Origin: Geothrix sp. | GTDB lineage: Bacteria; Acidobacteriota; Holophagae; Holophagales; Holophagaceae | Assembly: GCA_030681515.1 (NCBI GenBank) | Contig: JAUXSE010000035.1 | Coordinates: 1-64,000, forward strand | Length of the DNA stretch: 64,000 bases | Direction of reading: 5' to 3' | Part shown: in pieces, positions 1-8,294 of the stretch | How the letters are laid out: each line of letters opens with the position of its first letter | Numbering within the stretch: position 1 is the first letter of the stretch | Program-made: the position numbers and the translations under genes | The notes under the pieces: model-generated | What the model saw: only the letters and a program-made list of their open reading frames with translations | Databases searched by the model: none | What the model was told of the DNA's origin: nothing

Positions 1-8
1 CCCTCCGG

Positions 9-117
9 GATGGGTCCAGGCGGGCGCCCCGCGGCGTCAGAGCCCTTGAACAACGAACCACGTTGCCCTGCGGGCCCTTCCTTGCGCTGCATCCCGCCTG
101 GACCCATCGCGGGGCGC
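9..117. repeat. Interrupted inverted repeat at window start
   Basis: Bases 9-24 (GATGGGTCCAGGCGGG) recur as a perfect 16-base reverse complement at 93-108. A second pair, GCGCCCCGC at 24-32 and its complement at 109-117, lies beside it in swapped order, so the two copies look like circularly permuted inverted units. The whole lies downstream of the mtgA stop. It could be a structured terminator or a repeat element; no gene is visible in 1-137. Confidence 0.5.
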
Positions 118-137
118 TCGAATACTTGGACAGGCTC

Positions 138-854
138 CTAGCCTTCCAGATCCTTCACCAGCTGCGCGCCGCCCAGCTGCCGCATCTGATTGAGGATCCA
201 GGCCTGCCGGCCGCGGATGTACTCGCTGGGGGCGGCCACGCGGAACTTGCGGGGGTTGGGCAGCACCGCCGCCAGCAGGGCGGCCTCGGAGGGCGTCATC
301 CGCTTGGCGGGCTTGCCGAAGTAGGTGCGGGCCGCGGCCTCGGCGCCGTAGACGCCATCGCCGAACTCCACGATGTTCAGGTAGACCTCGAGAATCCGCT
401 GCTTCGACCAGCCCACCTCGATGAGCAGCGTGAACCAGGCCTCCAGGCCCTTCCGCATCCAGGAGCGGCTGTTCCACAGGAAGAGGTTCTTCGCGGTCTG
501 CTGCGATACCGTGGATGCGCCCCGTTTGCGGCGGCTGTGCTCATTGTGCTGGACCGCCTTTTCGATGGCCTGCCAGTCGAAGCCGAAGTGATCCGGGAAA
601 GTCTGGTCCTCCGCCGCGATCACCGCCACGCCCAGGCTGGGCGAGATCTCCTCCAGGGGCACCCACCGATGGCGTGAGGCATACGGCTTGCCGCTGGACC
701 AGGACTCGATGCGCCGCTGCACCATCAGCCCCGACACCGGCACCGGCACGAACCGGAAGACCAGCACCAGAAGGATATTCAAGCCCAGGAACAGGCCCAC
801 CGCCCAGCCCAGGGCCACCAGAACCCGCCGCATCCATCCACGCTTCTTTGCCAT
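138..854 (-). CDS. mtgA: Monofunctional biosynthetic peptidoglycan transglycosylase
   Basis: This encodes a 238-residue glycosyltransferase family 51 enzyme that polymerises lipid II glycan strands on the outer face of the inner membrane, without a transpeptidase domain. The N-terminus has a basic start followed by one hydrophobic anchor (about residues 8-32). The GT51 motifs [30 protein letters not shown] and [19 protein letters not shown] follow in order, with the catalytic Glu in EDQ. The length matches stand-alone MtgA. The ATG at 854 was chosen because the anchor begins right after it; upstream in-frame sequence reads as antisense of the next gene. It diverges from the M29 aminopeptidase. 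Confidence 0.93.
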   Translation of the reverse strand: MAKKRGWMRRVLVALGWAVGLFLGLNILLVLVFRFVPVPVSGLMVQRRIESWSSGKPYASRHRWVPLEEISPSLGVAVIAAEDQTFPDHFGFDWQAIEKAVQHNEHSRRKRGASTVSQQTAKNLFLWNSRSWMRKGLEAWFTLLIEVGWSKQRILEVYLNIVEFGDGVYGAEAAARTYFGKPAKRMTPSEAALLAAVLPNPRKFRVAAPSEYIRGRQAWILNQMRQLGGAQLVKDLEG

Positions 855-963
855 CCCCCCAGTCTGCCATCCCTTCGCACCCGGAATCGCCAGCGGCGAT
901 TCCGGGCATGAAAATGAACCGGGGAGGACCGCCGCCATGGCATCCTCCCGGTTGGAGGCCGGC

Positions 964-2112
964 ATGAGCGAGCAACTGAGTGGACCCGAACTGGTGGCCC
1001 TGGTGCAGCGGGTGTTCCAGCCCCAGCCAGGCGAGCGTGCGATGGCCATCCTGGTGGATCTGCCGGATGCCCGGGTGCCGGACGATGCGAACTGGGCCGC
1101 CCGCCGCGATATCGCCGCCGCCTGGGCCGCGGAGCTGGTGGCGCACCGCGCCGAGCTGGGTCTGGACACGCACCTGGTGGTCTATCCCAATGTCCACACC
1201 AACAACGGCGACCTGCCGGAGCGGGCCTGGCTCCACGCGGGCGGCCCCCTGCCCTCGTCGGAATCCCTGGATCCCGCGGCCTCCATCACCTTTGCGGAGA
1301 TCTACGCCACGCACCCCATCCTCATCGCGCTCACCAAGTTCTCGGCCACGGCGCCGCTGAAGCTGGCGGCGAAGAAACACCCCATCCGCGCCGCCACCAT
1401 GCCGGGCTTCCGGGCCGACATGATCCCCGCCCTGCGCCTGGACTACACCGAGGTGAACCGCCGCGTGGAGATCCTGAAGGATCTGCTGGACCGGGCCGAG
1501 GGCGCGGACTTCCGCTTCGACACGCCCAGCGGCCCCTGCGACCTGCATCTGGACCTGCGCCACCGCACGGGCCACGCGTCCGGCGGCCTGCTGCCCAAGC
1601 CCGGCGTGGCGGGCAATCTGCCCTCGGGCGAAGCCTACATCGTGCCCTACGAGGGCGAGATCGCGGGCGATCCCAGCCGCACGAGCGGCGTGATGCCCGT
1701 GCAGTTCGGCGCCGAGATCGTGCGCTACCGCATCGCGCAGAACAAGGCGCTGGAAGTCCTCAGCGAGGGCCCCAAGTCCCGCGAAGAAGCGGCGCTGCTG
1801 GCCAGGGAACCCGCCTACGGCAACATCGCCGAGCTGGGCCTGGGCGTGCTGGCGGCCTTCGGCGTGAAGCCCATCGGCGAGATCCTCCTGGACGAAAAGC
1901 TGGGCCTCCACCTCGCCTTCGGCCGCAGCGACCACTTCGGCGGCCAGGTGGGCCCCAGGGACTTCAGCGGCCCCGAAGCCGTCATCCACATAGATCGCGT
2001 CTACGTCCCCGAAACCCAGCCCGATGTGAAAGTGGCGAGCGTGGATCTGACCCTGGCCGACGGCAGCACCGTGGCGCTCATGCGCGATGGGGAGTATGCG
2101 GTGGGGTTTTGA
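964..2112 (+). CDS. M29-family (thermophilic-type) metallo-aminopeptidase
   Basis: This 382-residue protein resembles M29 leucyl aminopeptidases, cytosolic dinuclear-metal enzymes that trim N-terminal residues from peptides. The C-terminal half holds the family pattern: [15 protein letters not shown] with the metal-binding Glu, then [28 protein letters not shown] and the final HIDRVYV. No signal peptide is visible. I chose the ATG at 964, five bases after a GGAGG box. An ATG at 937 with its own GGGGAGGA box would add nine residues and is nearly as good. It may act with the tricorn-like protease at 2918-6136 in peptide breakdown. Confidence 0.82.
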   Translation: MSEQLSGPELVALVQRVFQPQPGERAMAILVDLPDARVPDDANWAARRDIAAAWAAELVAHRAELGLDTHLVVYPNVHTNNGDLPERAWLHAGGPLPSSESLDPAASITFAEIYATHPILIALTKFSATAPLKLAAKKHPIRAATMPGFRADMIPALRLDYTEVNRRVEILKDLLDRAEGADFRFDTPSGPCDLHLDLRHRTGHASGGLLPKPGVAGNLPSGEAYIVPYEGEIAGDPSRTSGVMPVQFGAEIVRYRIAQNKALEVLSEGPKSREEAALLAREPAYGNIAELGLGVLAAFGVKPIGEILLDEKLGLHLAFGRSDHFGGQVGPRDFSGPEAVIHIDRVYVPETQPDVKVASVDLTLADGSTVALMRDGEYAVGF

Positions 2113-2143
2113 GTCGGCCCCGGATTCGAGCGGCTTACCGGTT

Positions 2144-2545
2144 CTATAGGCGAGCCAGATAATCAGCGGGCGAAACCACGATGACGCCCCCCCTTCCCGG
2201 CTCCGGAAAGTGTTTGAGGTTGCCCGTGACCAGCCAGGCGCCCGCAGCCTGCGCGAGGGACAGGAAGGGCCCCTCCTTGGGATCAGGGATGGGGAGCGTC
2301 CACGGGTCCGGATCCTGAAGCTGGAGGCACTCCTCGATCAGGAAATCCAGCCAGTGGGGCGGGAACCCGTAGCGGCGGAACTTGTCCCGGTTCATGACCT
2401 CCCGGTACTCCCGGACGATGCGGGGACAGCCCACCATCTGCACCTGCCCATCCAGGGCCCAATCCATGACGATGCGGGCCGGCACGCTCCCGGGCTTGAT
2501 GCCAGCGGAGACGATGACATTGGTATCGAGGACGACCAGCCTCAT
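2144..2545 (-). CDS. PIN-domain toxin of a type II toxin-antitoxin pair
   Basis: This 133-residue protein is a PIN-domain putative toxin (COG1569-like). PIN toxins are Mg-dependent RNases. It starts with the acidic motif VVLDTNVIVSA, has a central acidic residue near REYREVM, and ends with the typical WLVTGNLKHFP, in which the usual TxDxxF Asp is replaced by Asn. Its ATG overlaps the stop of the upstream antitoxin-like gene by four bases (ATGA), so the two are translationally coupled. The D-to-N change at the third acidic position could weaken metal binding, but related COG1569 proteins vary here. Confidence 0.8.
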   Translation of the reverse strand: MRLVVLDTNVIVSAGIKPGSVPARIVMDWALDGQVQMVGCPRIVREYREVMNRDKFRRYGFPPHWLDFLIEECLQLQDPDPWTLPIPDPKEGPFLSLAQAAGAWLVTGNLKHFPEPGRGGVIVVSPADYLARL

Positions 2546-2838
2546 CCGGCCTTCCGTCGGCCTCGGGCGATTCGGGCGTGGTCCACTTCGCGCTGGATCT
2601 CTTCGTCACTCATCTGACTCAGACCGGATGCTTCCGCCACCCGCCAACTCTCCCGAAGGCTCGCCTTGGCCATGGCCCGGCGAAGCTCCCGATCCTCCAG
2701 CGCCACATCCCCGAGCACAGGCACCAGGAAGTAGGCCGGGCCCTGCTGGCCAGACAGGAGAATGGTTTCCCCCTTGGGCACAGCCTCAAGGGCCTTCGCC
2801 CCCAGAGTTCGAAACGCTCGCAGCGACACATGGCGCAT
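2542..2838 (-). CDS. Phd/YefM-like antitoxin, partner of the PIN toxin
   Basis: This 98-residue protein has a short N-terminal fold like the Phd/YefM DNA-binding domain (SLRAFRTLGAKALEAVPKGE, then a hydrophobic strand LVPVLGD). Its charged C-terminal helices (EDRELRRAMAKASLRESWR) would be the toxin-binding arm. It is translated first and overlaps the toxin gene by four bases, the normal antitoxin-first order. A GGGAGGG box precedes the ATG. A palindrome at 2858-2874, 20 bases upstream, is a good candidate for its own operator. The antitoxin call rests on gene order and weak sequence resemblance. Confidence 0.72.
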   Translation of the reverse strand: MRHVSLRAFRTLGAKALEAVPKGETILLSGQQGPAYFLVPVLGDVALEDRELRRAMAKASLRESWRVAEASGLSQMSDEEIQREVDHARIARGRRKAG

Positions 2839-2857
2839 GGGACCCTCCCAAGCAAGT

Positions 2858-2874
2858 GTAGCCGTTTTGGCTAC
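2858..2874. promoter_or_regulatory. Palindromic operator candidate of the toxin-antitoxin promoter
   Basis: GTAGCC-N5-GGCTAC is a perfect 6+6 inverted repeat starting 20 bases upstream of the antitoxin start. On the minus strand its edge overlaps a TACACT sequence that could be the -10 box. A repressor sitting here would block the promoter, as expected for conditional cooperativity in toxin-antitoxin operons. Function is inferred. Confidence 0.5.
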
Positions 2875-2917
2875 GCCAACTGAAATATCGTGGTGAATCT
2901 TTTTCAGTGCGAGCGGC

Positions 2918-5900
2918 TTACCGCTTCGGATAAGCCGGCACCGGCGGGAATACCGGCGTGGGATTGTCCCGAAGCTGCTTCATCAGGGTTTCGATGCCCA
3001 CTTCGAGCTGGCGGTCGTGGCCCTGCAGGAGACTGGCGGGGTCGTTTTCGACGGTGAGGTCGGGGTCGGCGCCGTGGTTCTCCACCCACCACTTGCCTTC
3101 GCGGCCGTAGAAGCCGTTGTTGCTCTGCTCCACGGTGCCGCCGTCCAGGGTGAACTGGGTGTTGATGATGCCCACCAGACCGCCCCAGCTGGGCACGCCC
3201 ACGATGGTGCCGAGGTTGCGCGCCTTCGCGTGCATGAGGAAGGCCTCGCCATCGCTGCCGTTCTGTTCGTTGCTGAGGAAGACATAGCGGCCGTCCGAGG
3301 CCGTGTTGGGGTAGCGGAAGGGGGCCATGCCGCGCATGACGTTGAAGCCCACCTGCTTGCGCTCCAGCTTGTCAATCATGAAGTACTCGGTCCAGCCGCC
3401 GCCGTTGCCGCGCACGTCAATGACGAGGCCCTTCTTGTACCGGAAGGCGCGCCAGTACTTGTCGAACTGGCCGATGTTCTGATCATTCATGGCGGTGATG
3501 TGCATGTAGCCCAGCTGGCCCTTCGAGGCCCTGTCCACGGCGGCGATGTTGCCGGCGATCCAGCGCTCGTAGCGCAGGGTCGAGTCGCTGGTGACGGGTT
3601 CGACTTCGAGGGTGCGGGCCCCTTCCATCGTGGGCCTGCTGTTCACCGTGAGGATCACCTTCTGGCCCTTGATGACCTGGAGCCTGGAGGCAAGGGCTTC
3701 GGGGGCCCGCAGGGACTTGCCATCAATGGCCAGCAGATACTCGCCCTCCTTCACCCTGGGCGCGGGATCCGCCAGAGGTGCCTTGAGGTTTCGGGCGTAG
3801 GCCGTGGGGCCGTAGATCTTGGCGAAGCGGTAGACACCCTTTTCGGCGGTAAAGTCGGCGCCCAGGAATCCCGGGTAGACCAGCGTCGGCAGGGGTCCGC
3901 CAGGTCCCACATCGCCACCGCTCACGTAGGTGTGGCTGACGTTCAGCTCGCCCACCATCTGGCTCAGCAGCCAGTTCAGCTCCTGCCGGGAGTTCAGCTC
4001 CGGCAGCCAGGCGCGGAACTTGGCGCCGATGGCGGCCCAGTCGTTGCCGTTCATGTCCTGGTCGTAGAAGAAGTCCCGGTACCAGCGCCAAGTGTCCTCG
4101 AAGATCTGCTTCCACTCGGCCCGGGGGTCGGCGGTCATGGACATCCGCTCCAGGTCCAGCTTCTCGGGCAGAGCCTTGGTGGTGAACAGGGCCGCGGCCT
4201 CGCCCACATGGTAGTTGGCAGCCTTGCGGATCAGCACCCGCTTGCCTTCGGCGTCGAAGGTCCAGTCGCTCACCGTGCCCGTCAGCACCAGTTCCTGGTC
4301 CTTCTTGGCGGCGGGGTCATAGAGGTGCAGCTTCCACTTGTCGCCGCCCCGCGAGGTGTAGAGTTCCTCCACCACGCCGTCATCCCAGGCCTCGACCTCG
4401 TCCCAGCCCACCAGGCCCTTGCCGGCCTTCAGGTGGAAAAGGTTGCCGGCCTTCACGGGCAGGGGCGCGATGCGCTCCGGCAGGCCAGCCACGTCCACGC
4501 GGAAGGCGCTGGTGGCGGACGAAGGGGATGGCGCCTTGTCCTCCCCCGCCTTCAGTTTCACGGACATCACCTGCACCGGCGCGGACTGGATGTGGTTGTC
4601 CTGGCTGGGGTCGAGCTTCGTGTGGAAGTTGCTGTAGCTGAGGAAATACAGGGTGCTGCCATCCATGTCGAAGCGCGGGTTCAGGCAATCATAGAAGCCG
4701 TCCGTCAGCGCGACTTTCTGCTTCGTGGCGAGGTTGTAGAGGTGGATGCGGCTGTTGCGATTGGGCTCGACGAAGCTGTAGGCGATCCACTGGGAATCCG
4801 GCGCCCAGGCGTAGTCGCTGACTTCCCAGGTGAACTGGTCGTTCTTCAACTCATGGGAGGCGTCCACCTGGGTGAGCTTCCGGGTGGCCACGTCCATCAC
4901 GTAGATGACGAAGCTCTTGTCGCCGAACAGGATCTTCGTGCCATCCGGGCTCCATTCCAGGCGGTAGAGGGCGGTCTTCAGGCCCGTGGATACGCGTTCC
5001 GGCACACCGTCCACGGCCTGCACGTAGAGATCGTAATCCCCGCTGGCATCGCTGAAGTAGGCCACCCGCTTGCCGTCCGGCGACAGGCGCGGCATGCGCT
5101 CGCGCACACCCGGTGTCTTGGTGAGGTTCTGGGCGGGCTTCGCGGCGTCCGTGGGCAGGAGGAACACGTCGCCCCGGGCCTCGAACACGGCGGTGCCGCC
5201 CACCAGGCTCATGGCCTGGATCCAGTCCTTGGGATTCAGGGGCCGCGGCGCGGCCTTCCAGCCGTCGCTGCTGGTGGTGACCGCCACGGGGCGCACGGCC
5301 CTGGTGGCGAGATCCAGCGCCTGCAGGTGGCCGCCCTGCACGAAGACCACGGTGCGGCCATCGGTGCTGGGCTGCTGCACGTCGAAGTCCTGGAGGTCCG
5401 TCAGCGGCTCCACGGCCTTGGTGGCGGGGTCCACCGCATAGAGATTGGTGATGCCATTGGCGCCGCGATCGGACTCGAAGATCACCTTCCCGTTGGCCCA
5501 GATGGGGGCGCCGTTGCGGCCCACGTAGTCCGTGAGTTTTTCAAAGCGCTGGGTCTTGAGGTCCGCCAGCCACAGATCCTGGTGGCGGCCGCCCTTGTAG
5601 CGCTTCCAGTAGTACTCCACCACGCCCTTGGTGCTGTAGGCCAGGCGCTGGCCGTCCGGCGACACCGTGCCCTGCACGCCCCGCGGCACCGGCAGGGTCT
5701 CGGGCTCATGGCCGTCCAGATCCACCGTGAAGAGCCGCTCGACGGGCCGGAAATCCTGATCGGAGACGGTCTTGAAGACGATCCTGCGGCTGTCCGGCAT
5801 CCAGCCCTGCACCGTGGCCGCGCCCGACCAGGTGAGGCGCTTCGGCGTGCCGCCCGCCGCCGGCATCACATAGGCCTGGATGCCGCCGTCGTACTGGGCG

Positions 5901-6136
5901 CTGAAGGCGATCCACTGGCCATCGGGACTGAACCGCGCCGCGGTCTCCTGGCCGGGATGGGTCGTGAGCCGCCGGGCGGGACCACCCTTCAGCGAACCCA
6001 GCCAGAGGTCATCCTCCCAGGTGAACACCACGCGATCGCCGTGCACATCCGGCGAACTGACGAAGCGGGGGGCGCGGTCCTGGGCCATGAGGGCACAGGC
6101 GGCGAACAGCACAGCGGAAACGCGGAAACGCAGCAT
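2918..6136 (-). CDS. Tricorn-like S41 protease with N-terminal beta-propeller and PDZ domain
   Basis: This 1072-residue exported protein resembles tricorn protease, which cuts oligopeptides into di- and tripeptides. After a signal peptide (about 1-19) come WD40/PD40 propeller repeats (for example SPDGKRVAYFSDASGDYDLY), a C1 helical region, a PDZ domain and an S41 core. The catalytic set of Thermoplasma tricorn (Ser745, His746, Ser965, Glu1023) aligns with Ser734 and His735 in NVSHTYVSGG, Ser961 in NGSDGEAF and Glu1019 in VENHGADPD. The ATG at 6136 has GGAG upstream and begins a clean signal peptide; an ATG at 6163 is possible. The likely location is the periplasm. Confidence 0.92.
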   Translation of the reverse strand: MLRFRVSAVLFAACALMAQDRAPRFVSSPDVHGDRVVFTWEDDLWLGSLKGGPARRLTTHPGQETAARFSPDGQWIAFSAQYDGGIQAYVMPAAGGTPKRLTWSGAATVQGWMPDSRRIVFKTVSDQDFRPVERLFTVDLDGHEPETLPVPRGVQGTVSPDGQRLAYSTKGVVEYYWKRYKGGRHQDLWLADLKTQRFEKLTDYVGRNGAPIWANGKVIFESDRGANGITNLYAVDPATKAVEPLTDLQDFDVQQPSTDGRTVVFVQGGHLQALDLATRAVRPVAVTTSSDGWKAAPRPLNPKDWIQAMSLVGGTAVFEARGDVFLLPTDAAKPAQNLTKTPGVRERMPRLSPDGKRVAYFSDASGDYDLYVQAVDGVPERVSTGLKTALYRLEWSPDGTKILFGDKSFVIYVMDVATRKLTQVDASHELKNDQFTWEVSDYAWAPDSQWIAYSFVEPNRNSRIHLYNLATKQKVALTDGFYDCLNPRFDMDGSTLYFLSYSNFHTKLDPSQDNHIQSAPVQVMSVKLKAGEDKAPSPSSATSAFRVDVAGLPERIAPLPVKAGNLFHLKAGKGLVGWDEVEAWDDGVVEELYTSRGGDKWKLHLYDPAAKKDQELVLTGTVSDWTFDAEGKRVLIRKAANYHVGEAAALFTTKALPEKLDLERMSMTADPRAEWKQIFEDTWRWYRDFFYDQDMNGNDWAAIGAKFRAWLPELNSRQELNWLLSQMVGELNVSHTYVSGGDVGPGGPLPTLVYPGFLGADFTAEKGVYRFAKIYGPTAYARNLKAPLADPAPRVKEGEYLLAIDGKSLRAPEALASRLQVIKGQKVILTVNSRPTMEGARTLEVEPVTSDSTLRYERWIAGNIAAVDRASKGQLGYMHITAMNDQNIGQFDKYWRAFRYKKGLVIDVRGNGGGWTEYFMIDKLERKQVGFNVMRGMAPFRYPNTASDGRYVFLSNEQNGSDGEAFLMHAKARNLGTIVGVPSWGGLVGIINTQFTLDGGTVEQSNNGFYGREGKWWVENHGADPDLTVENDPASLLQGHDRQLEVGIETLMKQLRDNPTPVFPPVPAYPKR

Positions 6137-6191
6137 CAAAGACTCCGGGAACGGGTGCAACATCCTACCTCGTTTAACGATGAATGGGAGG

Positions 6192-6230
6192 AACCGCGAA
6201 AGACGCGAAAGGGCGCGAAAAGACCGGAAA
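6192..6230. repeat. Short-period direct repeat (CGCGAAAGA type)
   Basis: The tricorn-rsmE spacer contains CGCGAAAGA, CGCGAAAGG and GCGCGAAAA one after the other, spaced 9-10 bases apart. It has the same layout as the other enneamer-like repeats at 11958, 30489, 58403 and 58471. No gene is visible in 6137-6240. Confidence 0.6.
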
Positions 6231-6240
6231 TCCAGAGAAC

Positions 6241-6948
6241 CTAAAACAGCTTTCCCACCAGCGCCGCCAGGGCGGTTTCGGTGCGGAGGATGCGCGGGCC
6301 CAGGTCCAGGGGCTTCAGGCCGGCCTTCAACAGGCTTTGCACCTCGGCCTCGATCCAGCCGCCCTCGGGGCCGATGGCCAGGGTGACGGGGGCCGCCAGG
6401 GCCTTCGGCGCCGGTTCGCCCGTTCCGGGATGAGCCATCAGGCCCGTGCCGCCGGCCAGCAACTCCGGCAGCTCATCCTCCACGAAGGGCCGGAAGAGCC
6501 GCGCCAGGCGCAGCTCCGGCAGCACCGTGTCCTTCGCCTGCTCCAGGCCCAGGAGCATCTGCCCGTGCAGGTTTTCATCCTTCATTTTCGGGCTGGCCCA
6601 GTAGGCCTTTTCCACCTTCCAGGCGTTCAGCAGCACGATGCGCGCGACGCCCAGACTGGTGGCGGCGGCCACCATGCGGTTCAACACCACGGGCCGCGGT
6701 ACGGCGAGGACGAGGGTGAGCGGCAGCTTGGGGGGCGGTTCCTGGTCCAGCCCCAGCGCCAGTTCCAATGCTTCGGCGTCCAGGCGCAGCACCCTGCCCC
6801 GGCCCATCTTCCCACCCAGCAGGCCCACGGCCAGCTCATCGCCCACGACCACCCGGTGCACCGCGCGCACATGGGCGAGGCGGCGGCCGGTGAGGTGGGC
6901 GTGGTCGCGGGCCACGAGATCCTCCGGGAGGAGCAGCACCAGGTTCAT
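6241..6948 (-). CDS. rsmE: 16S rRNA (uracil1498-N3)-methyltransferase
   Basis: This 235-residue SPOUT methyltransferase places m3U at position 1498 of 16S rRNA using SAM. The N-terminal PUA-like part (about 1-65) includes HLTGRRLAHVRAVHRVVVGDEL. The C-terminal knot has the RsmE signature LAIGPEGGWIEAEVQ and ends with LGPRILRTETALAAL, the SAM-binding knot loop. The length is typical. It starts five bases after the stop of the TfoX-domain gene, so the two probably share a transcript. Confidence 0.93.
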   Translation of the reverse strand: MNLVLLLPEDLVARDHAHLTGRRLAHVRAVHRVVVGDELAVGLLGGKMGRGRVLRLDAEALELALGLDQEPPPKLPLTLVLAVPRPVVLNRMVAAATSLGVARIVLLNAWKVEKAYWASPKMKDENLHGQMLLGLEQAKDTVLPELRLARLFRPFVEDELPELLAGGTGLMAHPGTGEPAPKALAAPVTLAIGPEGGWIEAEVQSLLKAGLKPLDLGPRILRTETALAALVGKLF

Positions 6949-6953
6949 GGCAG

Positions 6954-7337
6954 CTACTTACCCCCGGCCTTCGGAGTCGGCTTCGGTTTCGGCTGAGCCT
7001 TGGCCTTCGCCCGGGCGGCCACGGCGATGGCCTCGGCCATCCACACCGCCAGCCGATCTGGATCCTCCAGCACTTCCTCGGGCAGTTGGTAATACCCCAT
7101 GGGCTTGGCGGGATCACCGAAGGGCAGGAAGGGGCCCATGCCCGCCGCCTCAAAATCCGGACGGTTGCTGTCATCCACCTTGAAGTAGAGCGTGTCTTCC
7201 GCCACCAGGGCGAAGGCGCGGCCGTCCACGAAGATGCATAGGCCCCCGAACATGGGGCGGGTGGTGATGGGGCGGATCTGCCCCATCTGTTCCAGGAGGT
7301 ATGTGCGGAAGCTCACTGAGACGGCCATGGTGACCAT
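6954..7337 (-). CDS. TfoX N-terminal domain protein
   Basis: This 127-residue protein has one TfoX_N domain: a helix (TYLLEQMGQI), then RPMFGGLCIFVDGRAFALVAEDTLYFKVDD, the hallmark GG-F-G strand pattern, and MGYYQLPEEVLED. The tail is a low-complexity Ala/Lys/Pro stretch (AKAKAQPKPKPTPKAGGK). It lacks the C-terminal helix-hairpin-helix half of the full competence regulator Sxy/TfoX, so a competence role should not be assumed. GGGGAAGG precedes the ATG at 7337; the ATG at 7328 is an alternative. It is probably cotranscribed with rsmE. Confidence 0.85.
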   Translation of the reverse strand: MVTMAVSVSFRTYLLEQMGQIRPITTRPMFGGLCIFVDGRAFALVAEDTLYFKVDDSNRPDFEAAGMGPFLPFGDPAKPMGYYQLPEEVLEDPDRLAVWMAEAIAVAARAKAKAQPKPKPTPKAGGK

Positions 7338-7391
7338 GCTACCTTCCCCAGGACGCGCCGGTGCCATCGGCCTTTTTGACAGGATCCAACC

Positions 7392-8294
7392 ATGCGGATC
7401 AACACCCTCGACGACCTGCTCCGCGCCGTGAAGGACCGCCCCCGCAAGCGGCTGGTGGTGGCCTGGGCCAACGATCCCCACACGCTGGAGGCCGTGAATG
7501 CCGCCGTGGAGGCGGGCCTGGTGGAGGCCATCCTCGTGGGCGACGGGCCCCTCATGGTGAAGGTCTGCCAGGAGCACGGCCTGCCGGAGGAGCGCTTCCG
7601 CATGATCCATGCCGCCACGGATACCGAGGCCGCCGCCATGGCCGTGGCCCTGGTCCGCTCTGGCGAAGCCGACATCCTGATGAAGGGGCTGCTCGGCACG
7701 GACAAGTACATGAAGGCCATCCTGAACAAGGAGCAGGGCCTGCTCGATCCCGGAGCGATCCTCAGCCATGTGTCCGTGATGGAGCACCCCGGCCATCCCA
7801 GGCTCATGATCGTGGGCGATGTGGCGGTAATTCCCGAGCCCGAGCTCAAGGAGAAGCTGGCCATCCTCGGCTACCTGGTGAAGACGGCCCATGCCCTGGG
7901 CATCGAGCTGCCCAAAGTGGCGGTGCTGGCGGCCTCGGAGCAGGTTCAGCCGAAACTGAGGTCCAGCGTTGAGGCGGCCCTGCTCTCGAAGATGGCGGAC
8001 CGCGGCCAGATCAAGGGCGCCCTGGTGGACGGGCCCATGGCTTTGGATGGGGCACTGGACCCCGAATCCGCCCGCATCAAGGGCCTGGTGGGCCCCGTGG
8101 CTGGCGATGCCGATTGCCTGCTCTTCCCCAACATCGAAGCCGGCAACGTGTTCTACAAGGCCGGCACCAAACTCGGCGGCGCCGAGATCGCCGCCCTCGT
8201 CATGGGCGCCCGCGTCCCCTGCGTCCTCAGCAGCCGCGGCGACAGCGCCAAGACCAAGCTCAGTTCCATCGCGCTGGCGGCGCTGCTGGCCTAG
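7392..8294 (+). CDS. ptb: Phosphate butyryltransferase (Ptb/Pta family)
   Basis: This 300-residue enzyme of the phosphate acyltransferase family exchanges CoA for phosphate on short acyl groups such as butyryl-CoA or branched acyl-CoA. The family pattern is seen in ADILMKGLLGTDKYMKAILN, LSHVSVMEHPGHPRLMIVGD and the C-terminal FPNIEAGNVFYKAGTKLGGAE. Length and sequence fit Ptb better than the longer Pta. It faces the fused acyltransferase-kinase gene tail to tail; both stop codons lie in the shared CTAG at 8291-8294. Acyl-chain preference cannot be read from sequence. Confidence 0.88.
   Translation: MRINTLDDLLRAVKDRPRKRLVVAWANDPHTLEAVNAAVEAGLVEAILVGDGPLMVKVCQEHGLPEERFRMIHAATDTEAAAMAVALVRSGEADILMKGLLGTDKYMKAILNKEQGLLDPGAILSHVSVMEHPGHPRLMIVGDVAVIPEPELKEKLAILGYLVKTAHALGIELPKVAVLAASEQVQPKLRSSVEAALLSKMADRGQIKGALVDGPMALDGALDPESARIKGLVGPVAGDADCLLFPNIEAGNVFYKAGTKLGGAEIAALVMGARVPCVLSSRGDSAKTKLSSIALAALLA

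Noticed and set aside
3017-6244. A 1075-codon open frame antisense to the tricorn-like gene
   Set aside because: It is a by-product of high GC: no domain, His/Gly/Val-rich composition, and the opposite strand encodes a well-motifed protease.
7376-7381. TTGACA just before ptb
   Set aside because: It is only about 10 bases before the ATG, so there is no room for a -10 box; probably chance.
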